NCBI GenBank assembly: GCA_029204225.1
Contig: CM055104.1
Coordinates: forward strand, 42,157,502 to 42,221,501
DNA: 64,000 nucleotides
Source of the DNA: Diphasiastrum complanatum
Lineage: Eukaryota > Streptophyta > Lycopodiopsida > Lycopodiales > Lycopodiaceae
Reading direction: 5' to 3'
Under the pieces are notes generated by a model, which saw only the letters and a list, made by a program, of their open reading frames with translations, searched no databases and was not told where the DNA came from. Position numbers and translations under genes: made by a program. Each line of letters opens with the position of its first letter. Within the stretch, counting starts at the first letter, position 1. This document shows, piece by piece, positions 11,490 to 22,831 of this stretch.

Positions 11490-12395
11490 CCAAACATATG
11501 ATGAAGAAATAACTAGGAAGTTAACATATTATCTTGGAAAAGGCCAAATTCAGACCAATAGTCCACCGTGGGCATCACCAGTCCTTTTGGTGAAAAAGAA
11601 AGAGGGGTCTATGCGTCTTTGCGTAGATTACAGAGTCCTCAATAAGGTCACCATTAAGAATAAGTACCCAATGCCTCGGGCAGACGAGTTGTTTGATCAA
11701 CTCGATGAGGCTAAGTTTTTCAGTAAAATTGACCTTAGATTGGGATATCATCAAGTCCGTATAAAAGGGGTTGATGTCTCAAAAATAGCCTTTAGGACTC
11801 TCGTCACGGTCATTATGAGTTTAAGGTGATGCCATTTGGGCTCACAAATGCTCCAGGTACCTTTATGACTTTGATGAACACTGTCCTCAGACCATACTTA
11901 GGTAAGTTTGTAGTCATATTTTTAGATGACATCCTCTTTTACAATAAAACAAGGAAGGAACATCTTAAACACCTTAGAAAGGTGTTTCGACTGCTTAGAA
12001 AGCATAAACTTTATGCTAATAAACCTAAGTGTGAATTCTTCATTGAAGAAATAGCTTATTTGGGTCACATTATCTCAACAGATGGGATTAAGATGGACCC
12101 CAGTAAGGTTAAAGCCATACTCAGTTGGCTGAGACCTCAAAATATTTCAGATCTACAGATCTTTCTAGGTTTGGCAGGATATTACAGACGATTTGTCAAA
12201 GAATATGCTCAGATAGCAGTTCTTATGACAAATCTTCTTAAGGGAAAGGAAAAGGAGTTCAAATGAGAGTCCGCACAGCAAGAGAGCTTTGAGGTTCTCA
12301 AAATTGCCTTAGATACTGCACCAGTTTTAAAAGACGTCAACTCCAATCAGTCATTTGTGGTTGAAATAGATGCTAGCCTAAGACCCAAAAGGGTA
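11490..12395 (+). pseudogene. chromovirus reverse transcriptase and RNase H start
   Basis: The polymerase copies element RNA into cDNA. Conserved blocks are readable in order: [68 protein letters not shown], then FVVIFLDDIL with the catalytic Asp pair at 11919-11930 (F-L-D-D in place of the commoner Y-X-D-D), YLGHIISTDGI and FLGLAGYYRRFVK. A 2-base CT duplication near 11800 shifts the frame between GYHQVRI and MPFGL. After FEVLKIALDTAPVLKDV the RNase H domain reaches only FVVEIDASLRP before the sequence jumps to integrase. Confidence 0.9.
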
Positions 12396-13423
12396 ATGAC
12401 GCTATATGGGTCACAGTTGACCGTTTGATCAAAATGGCTCACTTTATTCGACTAAAACAACCGTTAGAGCTCTAGAGTTAGCGAGGTTGTTTATAGATGG
12501 GCTATTTAAATTGTACGGTCTCCCTTCTAGCATAGTCAGCGACTGGGACATCAAGTTTAATGGAAATTTCTGAAGGACAGTATTCCATCATCTCCACACT
12601 AAACTAAACATGAGTACTACCAACCATCCACAGACGGACGCTCAAACAGAAAGAGTAAATCACGTGCTAGAGGATATGCTTCGTGCGTACGTCAGCAAAA
12701 GGCAGACCAATTGGGAGGAATATCTCTTGATATTAGAGTTTGCTTATAACAGTATCAAACATTCAGCTACGTGATACAGCCCATTTATGCTGATGTATGG
12801 TTTTCAGCCACACTCACCCATAGCTGTAGGGTTTAAACAAAAAAAAAGTTGAAACAGCTAGAAACTTTTTAGAAGACCTAAACCAGATGATAGAACATGC
12901 TAAGTGTAGCATTAGGGATCGAGTCAGGCATTATGCAGATCCACACAGACGGGATGTACAGTTCTCCTCTGGTGAGAAATTCTATATACAAGTTCCAGTT
13001 GACTCTAAGACCCTCAAATCAAGAGTGTGTGCTAAGTTGTCTCCTAGGTATTGTGGTCCTTTTACCTTTAGTAGGAGACTAGGCAAGATCGCCTATGAAC
13101 TAGAACTCCCACGTAACAGTAAGGTTTTTCCAATCTTTCATGTAAGCCAGTTGCGAAAAGCCTTAACCAGATCTGAAAATCTGGTAGGGGACAATGTTCT
13201 AGTTCTCCCATTGTATACTCAACAACTTCCACGTGAACCAGAGAATATTCTTAGTAGTAGAGAGACACAGACTCGTCATACTCTATACCAAGAATATCTA
13301 ATCAAGTGGACGGATGAGCCTGTTGGGAATGCCACATGGGAAAAGGGTAGCGTTCTTTGCAAGTTATTTCCAAACTTTTTGAGACTTGGCCATCTTCAAG
13401 GACTTCCACAAACTTGCATTTAG
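12395..13423 (+). pseudogene. chromovirus integrase core and chromodomain
   Basis: The integrase starts mid-domain with VDRLIKMAHFIRLKQP; the HHCC zinc finger is missing through deletion at about 12390. LYGLPSSIVSDWD, NHPQTDAQTERVNHVLED and EFAYNSIKHSAT follow, with several stops. From 12887 the frame is open for 178 codons: the SH3-like C-terminal domain (VCAKLSPRYCGPFTFSRRLG, FPIFHVSQLRK) and then a chromodomain at about 13229-13381 (EYLIKWTDEPVGNATWEKG, LFPNFL). The aromatic and ATWE positions typical of the fold are kept. Confidence 0.88.
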
Positions 13424-13429
13424 AACAAG

Positions 13430-14170
13430 TATGCAAAAATACATTACTTTCATGACAGTCTGCATAAATACTCTAAGTGTCGTGACAATCTGCAGAAATA
13501 ACCTATGTTCGCCACAGTGTCGCCTTTTTCGCATTTATCCGAAATGCGAAACTAGCATAGTTCAACAGTTTAAACTATTTCGTGACAGTTTCACCTTTTT
13601 TTGCATTTCCCCGAAATGCGACACTTAGGCACAGTTCAAAGTTCAACCATTTTAAAGCACCTTCAGCTTTTTCGCGAAATGTTCGCGAAGAGAGAGAAAA
13701 TTCCCAAAGGTCATCTACTTCAAGACTTGAACTATTTTAGGGCACCTTCGTCTTTTTTCGCGAAAATTCGGAAGAGAGAGAAAAAGCAAAGGTCGTCTAT
13801 TTTGAACAAATGATGTTCCCAGCCACTTCTCGAAATTTGCAAATTGAGAGAAAATTGCTTCACGTAAAATGCGAAGTGAGAGAATTTGTGACGTGCTCGT
13901 CCACGTCAACATTCCCTACGTTGACAGTATACACTATGTACAGTTGTCATAAAAGCCATATACTTCCAAGTACAACAGCTTACCTAATTAGGTGACAAAC
14001 ATTTAATGTAGTTAATACATGGATGCAATCTATAAATAGATCATCCTAACACAAATTACTTGAGACGCTCCGTCCATGAGACGTATGATTTTGAGCCTCC
14101 CAGTTACGCCATCATTTTTTATTGTAATTGCTATTCTATTGTGCTTCAGTGTAATATAACAGCAACATGT
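13430..14170 (+). repeat. LTR-like sequence with internal repeats and TATA box
   Basis: This stretch has no coding content. It contains a TATA box (CTATAAATAGA) near 14030. It also holds repeated segments built on CTTTTTTCGCGAAAATTCG-like strings, with two diverged units of about 80 bp at roughly 13658-13740 and 13742-13810. Phrases such as ACAGTCTGCATA also occur in the copia LTR at 1754-2299, so I read it as a related LTR. The boundaries are uncertain. It could instead be the 3' LTR of the preceding chromovirus. Confidence 0.45.
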
Positions 14171-14399
14171 TTTTCTATCTGTGTATAACGTAGATGAATG
14201 CTTATTGTGATTGAATGCACTTTATCAATGTTTGATCACGCTTGTTTACTCACTCTGATCTAAACACGAACATCTACGACTCCTCAGTTTCTAATTAGAC
14301 GATGGATGCCTTTGATGCCTGGGTCATTAGTCGAATCCTCCTAGAAGATCAAGCCGAGTGCGCACACAGCCCACAAGGTATACTCCTGAGTCAGCATGT

Positions 14400-14487
14400 C
14401 TCTTGATACATGAACCGACAACAGTCAAAGAGGCACTCAGCCAACCAGACTCTGATCTCTGGAGAGAAGCTATGGACAGAGAGTATT
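14400..14487 (+). pseudogene. start of a copia reverse transcriptase, interrupted by a gypsy LTR
   Basis: The plus strand reads IHEPTTVKEALSQPDSDLW followed by REAMDREY, the conserved beginning of copia reverse transcriptase. It is closely related to the copy at 6835-6730 (EPTIVDEALSQPDSNLW). The homology stops exactly where the LTR-like TGTCATGCCC sequence starts at 14488, so this copia copy appears to have been hit by the next element. Confidence 0.75.
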
Positions 14488-14716
14488 TGTCATGCCCATG
14501 ACTGGTCTCGAGTAGCGTGTCAATGCTAGGGACCGGTAGACTGACAACCCGTAAGTTAATTGTGACTATAAGGGATTTGGGGACCTTATGTGTACATGAT
14601 CATAATTAACGGTTGTAGGCCTAAAACACTTGATGGTGGATTTTTATGGGTCTATCAGTGAGTCATTGGGGAACTGGATGATGTGGCAATAGGATCCTTG
14701 GATTGAGGACTTTATA
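14488..14716 (+). repeat. LTR of a Ty3/gypsy element
   Basis: It begins TGTCATGCCCATGAC, the kind of start seen in many plant gypsy LTRs, and ends directly before a perfect primer-binding site. At about 229 bp it is short for a gypsy LTR, so part may be missing. The element sits inside a copia reverse transcriptase. Confidence 0.55.
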
Positions 14717-14717
14717 T

Positions 14718-14729
14718 TGGTATCAGAGC
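14718..14729 (+). other. primer-binding site (initiator tRNA-Met type)
   Basis: TGGTATCAGAGC is a perfect 12-base match to the usual plant LTR-retrotransposon primer site, complementary to the 3' end of initiator tRNA-Met. Confidence 0.8.
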
Positions 14730-16330
14730 ATACCAACACAGTTTGTTATAAAGAACAAGAAAAAGCCAAAAAATTCTTTTCCATTTTTAAATCTGTCACT
14801 CAAGCATGTTAGGAAGATATTAATATCCTTTTCGTGATCGTAAAGATTATGAAAAGAGGCGAAAGAATGTGTGATTTAAAATTGTTTATGAAGTTGAAAT
14901 TTATTAATAATTCTCGAGAACTTCATATACTTGTAATCATTTTTATTGACACTTTGATTAGGAAGTGGAGGGCCTTTGTGGAGGAAGAACCTATGGTATG
15001 GGACGGAGGCGATTCCAAGATGGAGCAAGGGAAGAAATTCATGCTAGCAATATATTCTTTTTCAGTTAATCTTCGGTTGAGATTTTGAGGTGAAATTGGA
15101 CTCTTTGAGAAATATTCTCTCTTAGAGGATAGCCAAGTTACAGAATTTTTGGTTATGAAAGTGTTGTGTACATATCTGTAGATATCTGTAGAGATATGCT
15201 ATGTAGTGAATCTTTGTGGGATCGTAAAGCCTTTTGTACAAACTTTTAATCGTGTGGATCTACAAAGTTTTCCATGAACTAAGTTTATTTGCATGCATAA
15301 ACTAGTTGTTGGTACATAGGCATATTGATGAGACAATTTCTCACTGGGTTAGTAATTTCTCTTTGAGAATGGCTTATTGACCTAGAAGTGACTTAGAATC
15401 AGATTAAATGTGGTGTTTGGGTACCACACCGAGACATTTAAACATTTTCTAATTCCGATACAGCTAACCGAGTTAGGAGCACTACTTTTGAGTTAGTTGT
15501 TGTAAATCAACAATATAATCTTACTTATGGATATTATTGTTGAAATGTATTGCTTATAAGTCACAACATTTATGAGTCATTTTGGATTCATTTACAGATG
15601 GGTGTGCATAAAATACATGAAAACTTTTAAGACTTACCTTTTCCCGTTCGGAAAGGATGGAATGTTATCCCAAAAGACTCGAGAGAGTTGGATAGTTGTT
15701 TGCCAAAAGTTAGAACTTCACGTAATGAGGTTCCAGTAAATCTTAAGTTATTCTAGATTAGAACTTAAGAGGAAAACCTAGACGTATTCTAGATTGGGAC
15801 CTTAACTTTGGAATGACAATTTGTGCCATGTCTAAAGTAAGGGCGTCCTTGGAATTACACTCCTTTTATAGGCACCGTGTGTGAGTTGGAAAAGTATGAA
15901 ACTTTCCAGATGAGAAGGGACTTTTTGGAACAACTCATGTGTCATTTATGAATTGTGATGCACTCTTATGATAGGGTATGGTCTCGGGAATCTATAGAGT
16001 TGAGATTGGTGAATCATTACTCATATTCTAGGAAATACCTAATCCATAGGAGAGGATAGTGTTCATATCCCGGATGAATAAATAGGTTAGTGGAATTTTG
16101 GTACGACTGATCACCTTACCAAATCGACTATGTTTATTCGGGTATAGACCAAGAAGTTATAGAGTGTCTATTTAGGCTTTGCGGATTACCAAAGTGACAT
16201 TATGAACATTCGCGTTTCAAAGTTCATTGGCCACTTTTGGTTAGCCGTATTTGCTAAACTAGAGATGGCTCTAAGCTTAAAAGATTTTTTGATCATTGGT
16301 TGTTGCCTATGTGAGGGTATCATGTTCTTT
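14730..16330 (+). pseudogene. decayed gypsy internal region ending in integrase
   Basis: Most of this stretch is too decayed to read. At about 16100-16270 the plus strand gives DHLTKSTMFIRV, then in nearby frames LFRLCGLPK and SKFIGHFWLAVFAKLEMALS. This matches the gypsy integrase core (DRLTKSAHF..., LHGLP..., F-S/T-x-x-FW...). It is presumably the interior of the element whose LTR and primer site lie at 14488-14729. Gag and reverse transcriptase are not recognisable. Confidence 0.55.
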
Positions 16331-16723
16331 TATTGAGTATAGGACAAGAATCCGATGAATTATGATTAATGAATCATAGTTCAGATTCTAGTTATACTTG
16401 ATCAGTTAAAAGAAGGATTACCTACATGATCAGAGGATCAGTTAAGATATCTATTCATATTTTCATAGCAATCTCCTCGGAGAGGTAGTCACCTTGATGG
16501 AGATTGGGGTATAGTAAGCATTTGGCTACCGGTTATAGCCCATGCAAGCTTACGTAAAGTTTTGAACCTATATCACCCATTGTGGTAGAGACTCGGGCAT
16601 TCAAGTTTCAGAAAGTAGTGGATTTCCTATATGATATGCAGGATGGAGGGAGCGGAGGAGCGAGGAGGAGCGAGCAGGGAGCAAGGGACGGAGGGAGACA
16701 GAGGAGCGAGGAGCCATGGGAGG

Positions 16724-16869
<146 letters not shown>

Positions 16870-16881
16870 TGGCCCAATTGA

Positions 16882-16970
16882 CACGTGTTGCAACATGACA
16901 ATGCATGGCCAGATGTGGGCCAAACCCTCTGGACACGTGTCAGTATGGTTGAAAAAAAATTTGACACGTG
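16882..16970. promoter_or_regulatory. cluster of three CACGTG G-boxes
   Basis: CACGTG palindromes occur at 16882-16887, 16934-16939 and 16965-16970, each within GACACGTG or ACACGTGT, and a further ACGT core follows at 16973. In plants such sites bind bZIP and bHLH factors (abscisic-acid and light responses). No coding region lies next to them, so they may be part of a decayed LTR promoter or carry no function. Confidence 0.5.
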
Positions 16971-17187
16971 CCACGTAGCATGTGTTGAAACATGCTGATG
17001 TGGCGAGACAGATGTCGTGCACACACTGGCCGGTGGTGTGTACACCGTCTCCGTGTCAAGCGCAAATTGGTGGACTACAATTTTTTCAAAATTGTGGGAA
17101 CATGTTAAGGGCAATAAGAATTAAACAATCATCAACTTGTAATTGCTTCTCTCTTCCTTGTATTTGATCCTTGATGGTTGCATTTGG

Positions 17188-17830
17188 GCTCTAATACCAT
17201 GTTAAAATCAGAGGTTATGAACCTCATTTGGATACTAAAACATTGAAAAAGCATCAAAGGTTTCACTTATATCTAATAGATAGAAAACTAGCACACAATT
17301 CAACCTATTTTGTATCTAATTGGCAAGAGCTTTTGAACACCACAATAAAACTAGAAATAATTGATCTTCACATCCTGTCACACATGTGGAAAGTATAGTA
17401 CTTTGTTCAGATTTAGATCTATTCATTAGACACAAAAGATATCACATTCATCATTCACCAATTCCTCATTAAAGAGCAAACTTGCCAAAATCACCATCTC
17501 TTGATAATCTCTCAAAGTATGTACAAAATGAGCTCTTAATCCATATCAAATGATCTCGGATATGAGATTAGGTAGAGTGCCATTAGGGTAGACCCTAAAC
17601 CCTTGGCTATCAAAGCCTTAGATCATGCATAATTATCCTCTTGGTAGCTCGAGTCAATTGTCTTACAAAAGTAGGTGGCCGACCTCATCAAAAATCCCAA
17701 TCATCTAGGAACATCATGATATAATTCACTTTAGAAAAAAATATATATAACCTCATCATAATATAATTCACTTTAGAAATATATTTATTTAACTAATTTC
17801 ATGTCATTATCAACATGCAAAAAAAAACAC
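17188..17830 (-). repeat. primer-binding site and LTR of a minus-strand element
   Basis: GCTCTAATACCA at 17188-17199 is the reverse complement of TGGTATTAGAGC, a copia-type primer site. It is followed on the plus strand at 17200 by TGTTAAAATC, the reverse complement of an LTR 3' end. The LTR should extend rightwards to about 17830; its far end is not defined. A small imperfect duplication (TATAATTCACTTTAGAAA) lies at 17720-17790. Confidence 0.55.
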
Positions 17831-17832
17831 TT

Positions 17833-18105
17833 GCATGGATAATCCACATAGAAGATATCCATTCGTGAATACCTTTAACGTCCGGTCCGGTCCGGTGAAG
17901 TTGTTGTATAAACTGAAATCTGCGTGGATAATCCACGCGAAATCTGCCTTCCGACGCCGCCAAGCTTTCCTCCCAAACAATTGCCAAAATCTTCAAAATT
18001 CAATTTGGCGTGGATAATCCACGCACATAAATTTTTTGGCGTCGTAACAAAATTTCGAAAAATCGACTAAGTGTCGGGTGTCGTGTGGATACTCTACGTG
18101 GATAA
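17833..18105. repeat. iterated GCGTGGAT-A-ATCCACGC palindromes
   Basis: A 17-base palindrome with perfect 8-base arms around one A occurs identically at 17932-17948 and 18008-18024. A weaker copy (TGGATAATCCA core) lies at 17835-17847 and degenerate relatives lie at about 18083-18105. Spacing is about 75-100 bp. A (CCGGT)3 run at 17881-17895 sits between the first two. The copies fall in different reading frames, so the repetition is at the DNA level and does not encode a repeated peptide. Confidence 0.8.
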
Positions 18106-18400
18106 ACACGGAGTTTTCTAGTTGTGTATGGAGCTTGTTTATGGAAGGTAGGCTATCTTGAATGGGAAAAAATTGGACCAAGTTGGAGTACTCATCTCCA
18201 AGTCCATTTAGGATCACTTGAACAGGTTCATTTATGATCATGGATCTTATCTCCTATTGAAGCAAGTTCCTATTCTAAGCACATACTATTGTGCACTTTC
18301 ATCACTTCTCCTCATGCTTTGCAAGACTTCATTTCTTAGAATAAGCACTCTTTCAAGCTTGTTTTCTTGTATATTCATCTTTGTATTCCATTGAAGCAAT
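17993..18400 (-). pseudogene. copia gag (UBN2-type) remnant
   Basis: The open frame from 18241 to 17993 begins with a copia gag signature, VQVILNGLGDEYSNLVQF. Upstream in other frames ELASIGDKIHDH and TRKQA-type strings continue the gag domain to about 18400. The last third of the open frame reads into the palindrome cluster described separately and is not recognisable as gag. Confidence 0.65.
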
Positions 18401-19339
18401 ACGGAACATGACAACCCATAAATTTTATAGTATGTGCCATATAAACTACAAATAATAATAAAAAATCAAGTACTAATTTACATCCAAAAGACGCGTTTAT
18501 AACAACTCTTTTGGCTACATCGCATTTAGACAATTATTAGGCACCATGTACAAAAGTGCTACTCATGTTTTGACACAAATTTGACTATGAAGGAATACAA
18601 CCTGAAAAGTTGATCAAGGATTTCGATATCAAGAAAACATCCAACAAATATTTAAAAAAAAAATCACGACAAGAAAAATACGTCGAGAAATTCTTTATGT
18701 AAAAACATCAAATTTCTTACAAAGATAAAACACAATAGCATTTAATATTCAAATAAAATAGTTAATACTGATACCAAATCATCATATATGATTTAGAAAA
18801 ATGCCAATATCATTCATGCATAGGAAAAGATATATAACAATGTGGAAATTAAATTTTTCTACATCCATCCAAATTATTTAATCAATCCATAAAAGATAAA
18901 ACAAAATCCGATATACAATTTCATGAAAAACGTGTGTTATGAAATTATTTTCTATTTAGTACTCTCTTCTCTAGTATCTATCTCTCTTGGAATGTCCCAA
19001 TTGGAGGTGGTATAAACTTTTATCATATGACATAAATGAGGTATTTGCATACATGTGGATGGATGTAGGCATACATGTGAAAATGTGTAACTTGTTTGCT
19101 TTAACTAAACTAAAATCATGCTAATTCAATACATCCATACATGGCACTCTATTCTGCATTTTTCTTTGAATGTAACAATGCAAGATGTGGCATTGACTTC
19201 CATCATATGACATAAACATAGTATTTGTGTACATGTCAAAATGTGAAACACATTTGCCCTCACATGAAGTTAGCAAATGCTTATGTAAAAACTCCATACA
19301 TGGCACCCGTGTTGAAATTTGACTCTTGTCATGCCCTTC

Positions 19340-19507
19340 AAAGGCCAATTCAGATGTATTTGACATGCACTTGTAATTTTAGGCCGTCAACTTGATGGGA
19401 TACAATTTATTTTTTAAGTGTCTAGACTCATGCCAAAGGCCAATTTGGATGTATTTGACACCGTCAACTTGATGGGATACAATTTATTCTTAGTGTCTAG
19501 ACTCATG
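19340..19507. repeat. tandem duplication of about 75-95 bp
   Basis: The two units share AAAGGCCAATT, GATGTATTTGACA, CGTCAACTTGATGGGATACA and GTGTCTAGACTCATG. The first unit carries about 20 extra bases in the middle. Confidence 0.8.
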
Positions 19508-20025
19508 AGTCAAGGTGCTTGTGTAAGCTTCCAACTTAAGAGTTATCCAACTTTTCAAGTTTCAAAGTTTATAATTAAGTCTTCATATTGTGGTCTAGGC
19601 TTCATCTAAGTTGAAAAAACTTGTAGGGCTAGTGGGGAAAAAACTTGTAGGGCTAGTGGGCAGGATCAGCCTAGAAGCTTCCAATCTTGCTTGACATCTA
19701 CATGAGAAATGTAAATAAGACAATCTTATACATTTTTTACTTGGAATTCAAGATTAAAAATTTTAAATCCTATCCTCTGCAAAGTAAAATTTGAAGGGCA
19801 AGTTCTTTGTAAAGACATCACACGACGGCCATGAAGATCGTGAAAGACTTTATGCAAAACACCTCATTGTAAGGCACTCTCTTATCTAGTCTTCTTTTCA
19901 CATATCTTGATGCTTTTTATTACATAAGAACAAATAGGCTATCAAAAAGATAAAAAATTTGTGACTTTGTGAGAGAAAGTAACGAAGTGAGGAAGAGTCT
20001 TGCAACAACGTTTTGTTGACTACAT

Positions 20026-20028
<3 letters not shown>

Positions 20029-20063
<35 letters not shown>
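20029..20063. repeat. (AT)n microsatellite
   Basis: About 17 AT units. Confidence 0.95.
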
Positions 20064-20069
<6 letters not shown>

Positions 20070-22831
20070 TATTTGTTGTTTTGATTTCCTTACGATATTG
20101 GATTTGTGAAATCTTGTTTTTAGGAGATTATTTTACGATTGCTTTGTTGATCTTTTATACATATTGCCCAATTTCTTATTGATATGTGCTAGATGTGATT
20201 TGGTCTTGCTTATGGATATCTCACGCAACCTAAAAGATGGCTGATGGATGGAATCTAGGCGCCTAAAATTTTACAAAGAATCTTCTAGATCAAGTTGAAT
20301 CACATAAGCACTACCAATCACAAATGTACAAGAATCTGAGCTCAGAAATCAATGCAATTTTGACCAGAAAAAAGCCTACGATTCTACCATGGTAACGTCA
20401 AAAAAGCAACTGCAACAATTCTGATCCATATCCAAACCAAGAAAAGGGAAGAAGAGGGTTTAAGAACGAACTCAAATCAGATATTTTGATGAGCTAGACA
20501 AAATTGCATCAAAATCTCAAAAGAAGATACTCATGGTCCTAAATGTGCAATAAGCATGGGCATGTGATGGAGTTTTATCCAGAAATAAGGCAATTCGCAG
20601 CTCAACTCATTGAGATGCGAGCCCACTTGATATGAGGTTCATAGACTCTACTAGACTAAAGTCCAACTTCACTACAAATGACCTACCAACGAGCTACATA
20701 CAACATAAATTTCGTTCAGTCCTGAAAACATCAGAGGGTTATTTTCCTCTCTATCAATCTTACTAGGACTCGAAGTAAGCGATATAAAAAAACAGCAGCA
20801 ATTAGCAGGATAACAGCCAGCTAAAGCAATAAATGGGAGTGCCGGCAGCACTGTGCAGTGATGGGCGATTCTTAATGAAATTCAGCTGCTACATCCATCA
20901 TATACTTGCTTCATAGCTCATAAACTACATATGAGAATGGACTCTTAACAAATGAAACAATAAATTTCATTTGTCGTCTTGTAGGGCATTTATGTCAAAA
21001 ATCACTCATGAGTTCAATGATTCCAAATTAATATCTTCATCAGTCAGTTTTAATTATGACTTTTCCCATGAAAACACTAAGTCGTAAGCTAGTCAAATTC
21101 CTCCCTAATAATTGCATTTGAAGAGGCCCATGGTGGTAAATTCTATGCAATCATTCATACCAAGTAATGTGATGAGGAAGCAAGATTTAAGAAATCCCGT
21201 CAAAATGCCGGCTTCCCAGAACATATGGTTTTGACAAGTTTAGGCGTAATTCAAGCTGTCCATATCACAAATTTATAAAAAAAACTGAATGCTGCCTTTT
21301 GCGTAGTTCCTTTTATGGGAAAGATGCATTAAGAGAGTGACCTGTATGAAAAGTCATTCAGGTTAATTTCAGCATATATGGGGAGACATGGTGAAGATTC
21401 CTTAAACAAAAGTAGAAGTGACTTGTGCACCTTTTTTTGGCTCTTGATTACTTCATGTTTGATTGTTCATATCAAAAAGATAATTTGTAAGTTTTTGGTA
21501 AATAGTTTGCACTACATAAGCTTAGAATTCATCACTTAGACAGCAAAAATTTCAAAACATTGGATGACAGACACACAGCCCTCAAAAGTTAAACCTCAAA
21601 ATTGCAGAAATGAGATTACGGCTGTATTCACGCTAAGCCCCTGAGGATAAATTTAATAAGGAAAGACACAGGTAGAGGGGCTGGACAAACCGTATTCCTT
21701 CTTAATTTCAAGTAAAGTACCAGGTTTTCAGCATTTAGTTCCATGCTCCATACCAACAATTGGACAAAATTGGTCTTCATTCTGAACCCCAGAGATTACC
21801 TTCAACATTTGCTAGCACATGAAAACAGGGAGCTAACAGGCTCCTTCACTTATTCACATAATGCCTCATTTTCAACATTCAGTTTCATCTATTGCAAATG
21901 CATGGCTAGTAATACCACTTATGCAACAAAATCACCACTTCAACTGCACATAAGAGACCTTACAGACACCAGTTACCATATTAGCACCAAAACGTGATGA
22001 CTTTGCTTGGGCTTATTTTATAAGCGATTTCAATGGACGAATCTTTGCGATTTCTTATCACGCCAACCAATTACTTTTGCAGCACAGCTTAAATCAAGTA
22101 GAAAAATACAAAGCTCACACTAAATTTGAAAACTGAGAATAATATAAGGAGAGATTGAAAATCTAGAAATGCAATCTAGCTACCAAACTTATAGGAACTA
22201 GCATCTTAAAATTATGTACCAAGAACCCCTGCAGAAAGAAAAGAGCAAAATTCTACCATTTTTCAGGAGATAGTACATCACTTCAGTCTTCAGCCAAAAG
22301 TGGCTATAGTGTGCCCAGAAAGGTAATTAAGCCCCTATTTTCCAGCTGAAGCTGGAAGTGAAAATATCATATCACAACCTTTTGAGCAGCAATGAGTTCA
22401 GATAATTAAGAAAGGAAATGCTCCTCTTGAATTTCTGCACAGAAACCATAGTGTGCACCTACTCATCCTAAGGTATTAAGACAATAGTGTTCCACTTGTA
22501 AGTAGAGGTACAAATTATACCATATGTGGTCATAGAGGCTGAAAACACAAGAATTAACTACAACAAAAATCAATACTGCTTTTACTGAAAAATCACAGAC
22601 CAAAGTAGAATAATCAGGCACTATACGAAATTGTTGATAGTGCTTACGGCTTCCAAGAATTCGAACATCAGTAAGATGTGGCTGCTGTAGGAAGATTGTC
22701 CATTTTTTGAACTCATACAGAGAGCCTCAAAGTTGCAGATTCCCTTTGTTGCAACTTTAGTCATATCCCAAATACTTCCAATCAGATTCAGGTGAAATTT
22801 CTGGATCTGCTTGACTAGTATTTTCGTTTAA

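Larger units (their letters stand above)
9685..13423 (+). mobile_element. Ty3/gypsy chromovirus, internal region, inactive
   Basis: Gag, zinc knuckle, protease-like region, reverse transcriptase, start of RNase H, integrase and a C-terminal chromodomain follow one another on the plus strand. This is the gene order of Ty3/gypsy elements, and the chromodomain places it with the chromoviruses, which target chromatin. The internal region is about 3.7 kb. RNase H is cut short and joined directly to mid-integrase. No flanking LTR pair was identified. Frameshifts and stops make it non-functional. Confidence 0.9.
18401..22831. other. non-coding stretch 3' of the CDPK gene
   Basis: No gene recognised. 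The part up to 20 kb is AT-rich with local tandem duplications: a diverged pair at 19022-19147/19201-19307 sharing TATGACATAAA and CCATACATGGCAC, a pair at 19340-19434/19435-19507, and a perfect 24-bp pair at 19613-19636/19637-19660. About 300-450 bases directly left of 22832 are likely 3' UTR of the kinase gene, but I could not place a poly(A) signal with confidence. Confidence 0.5.

Noticed and set aside
14834-15088. 84-codon plus-strand open frame after the gypsy primer site
   Set aside because: No gag motif; its end resembles untranslated sequence near 8.4 kb, so it is more likely leader.
17932-18024. TTATCCACG within the palindromes as bacterial DnaA boxes
   Set aside because: The surrounding sequence is plant retrotransposon DNA. 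The resemblance is a by-product of the palindrome, and nothing else suggests a bacterial origin.
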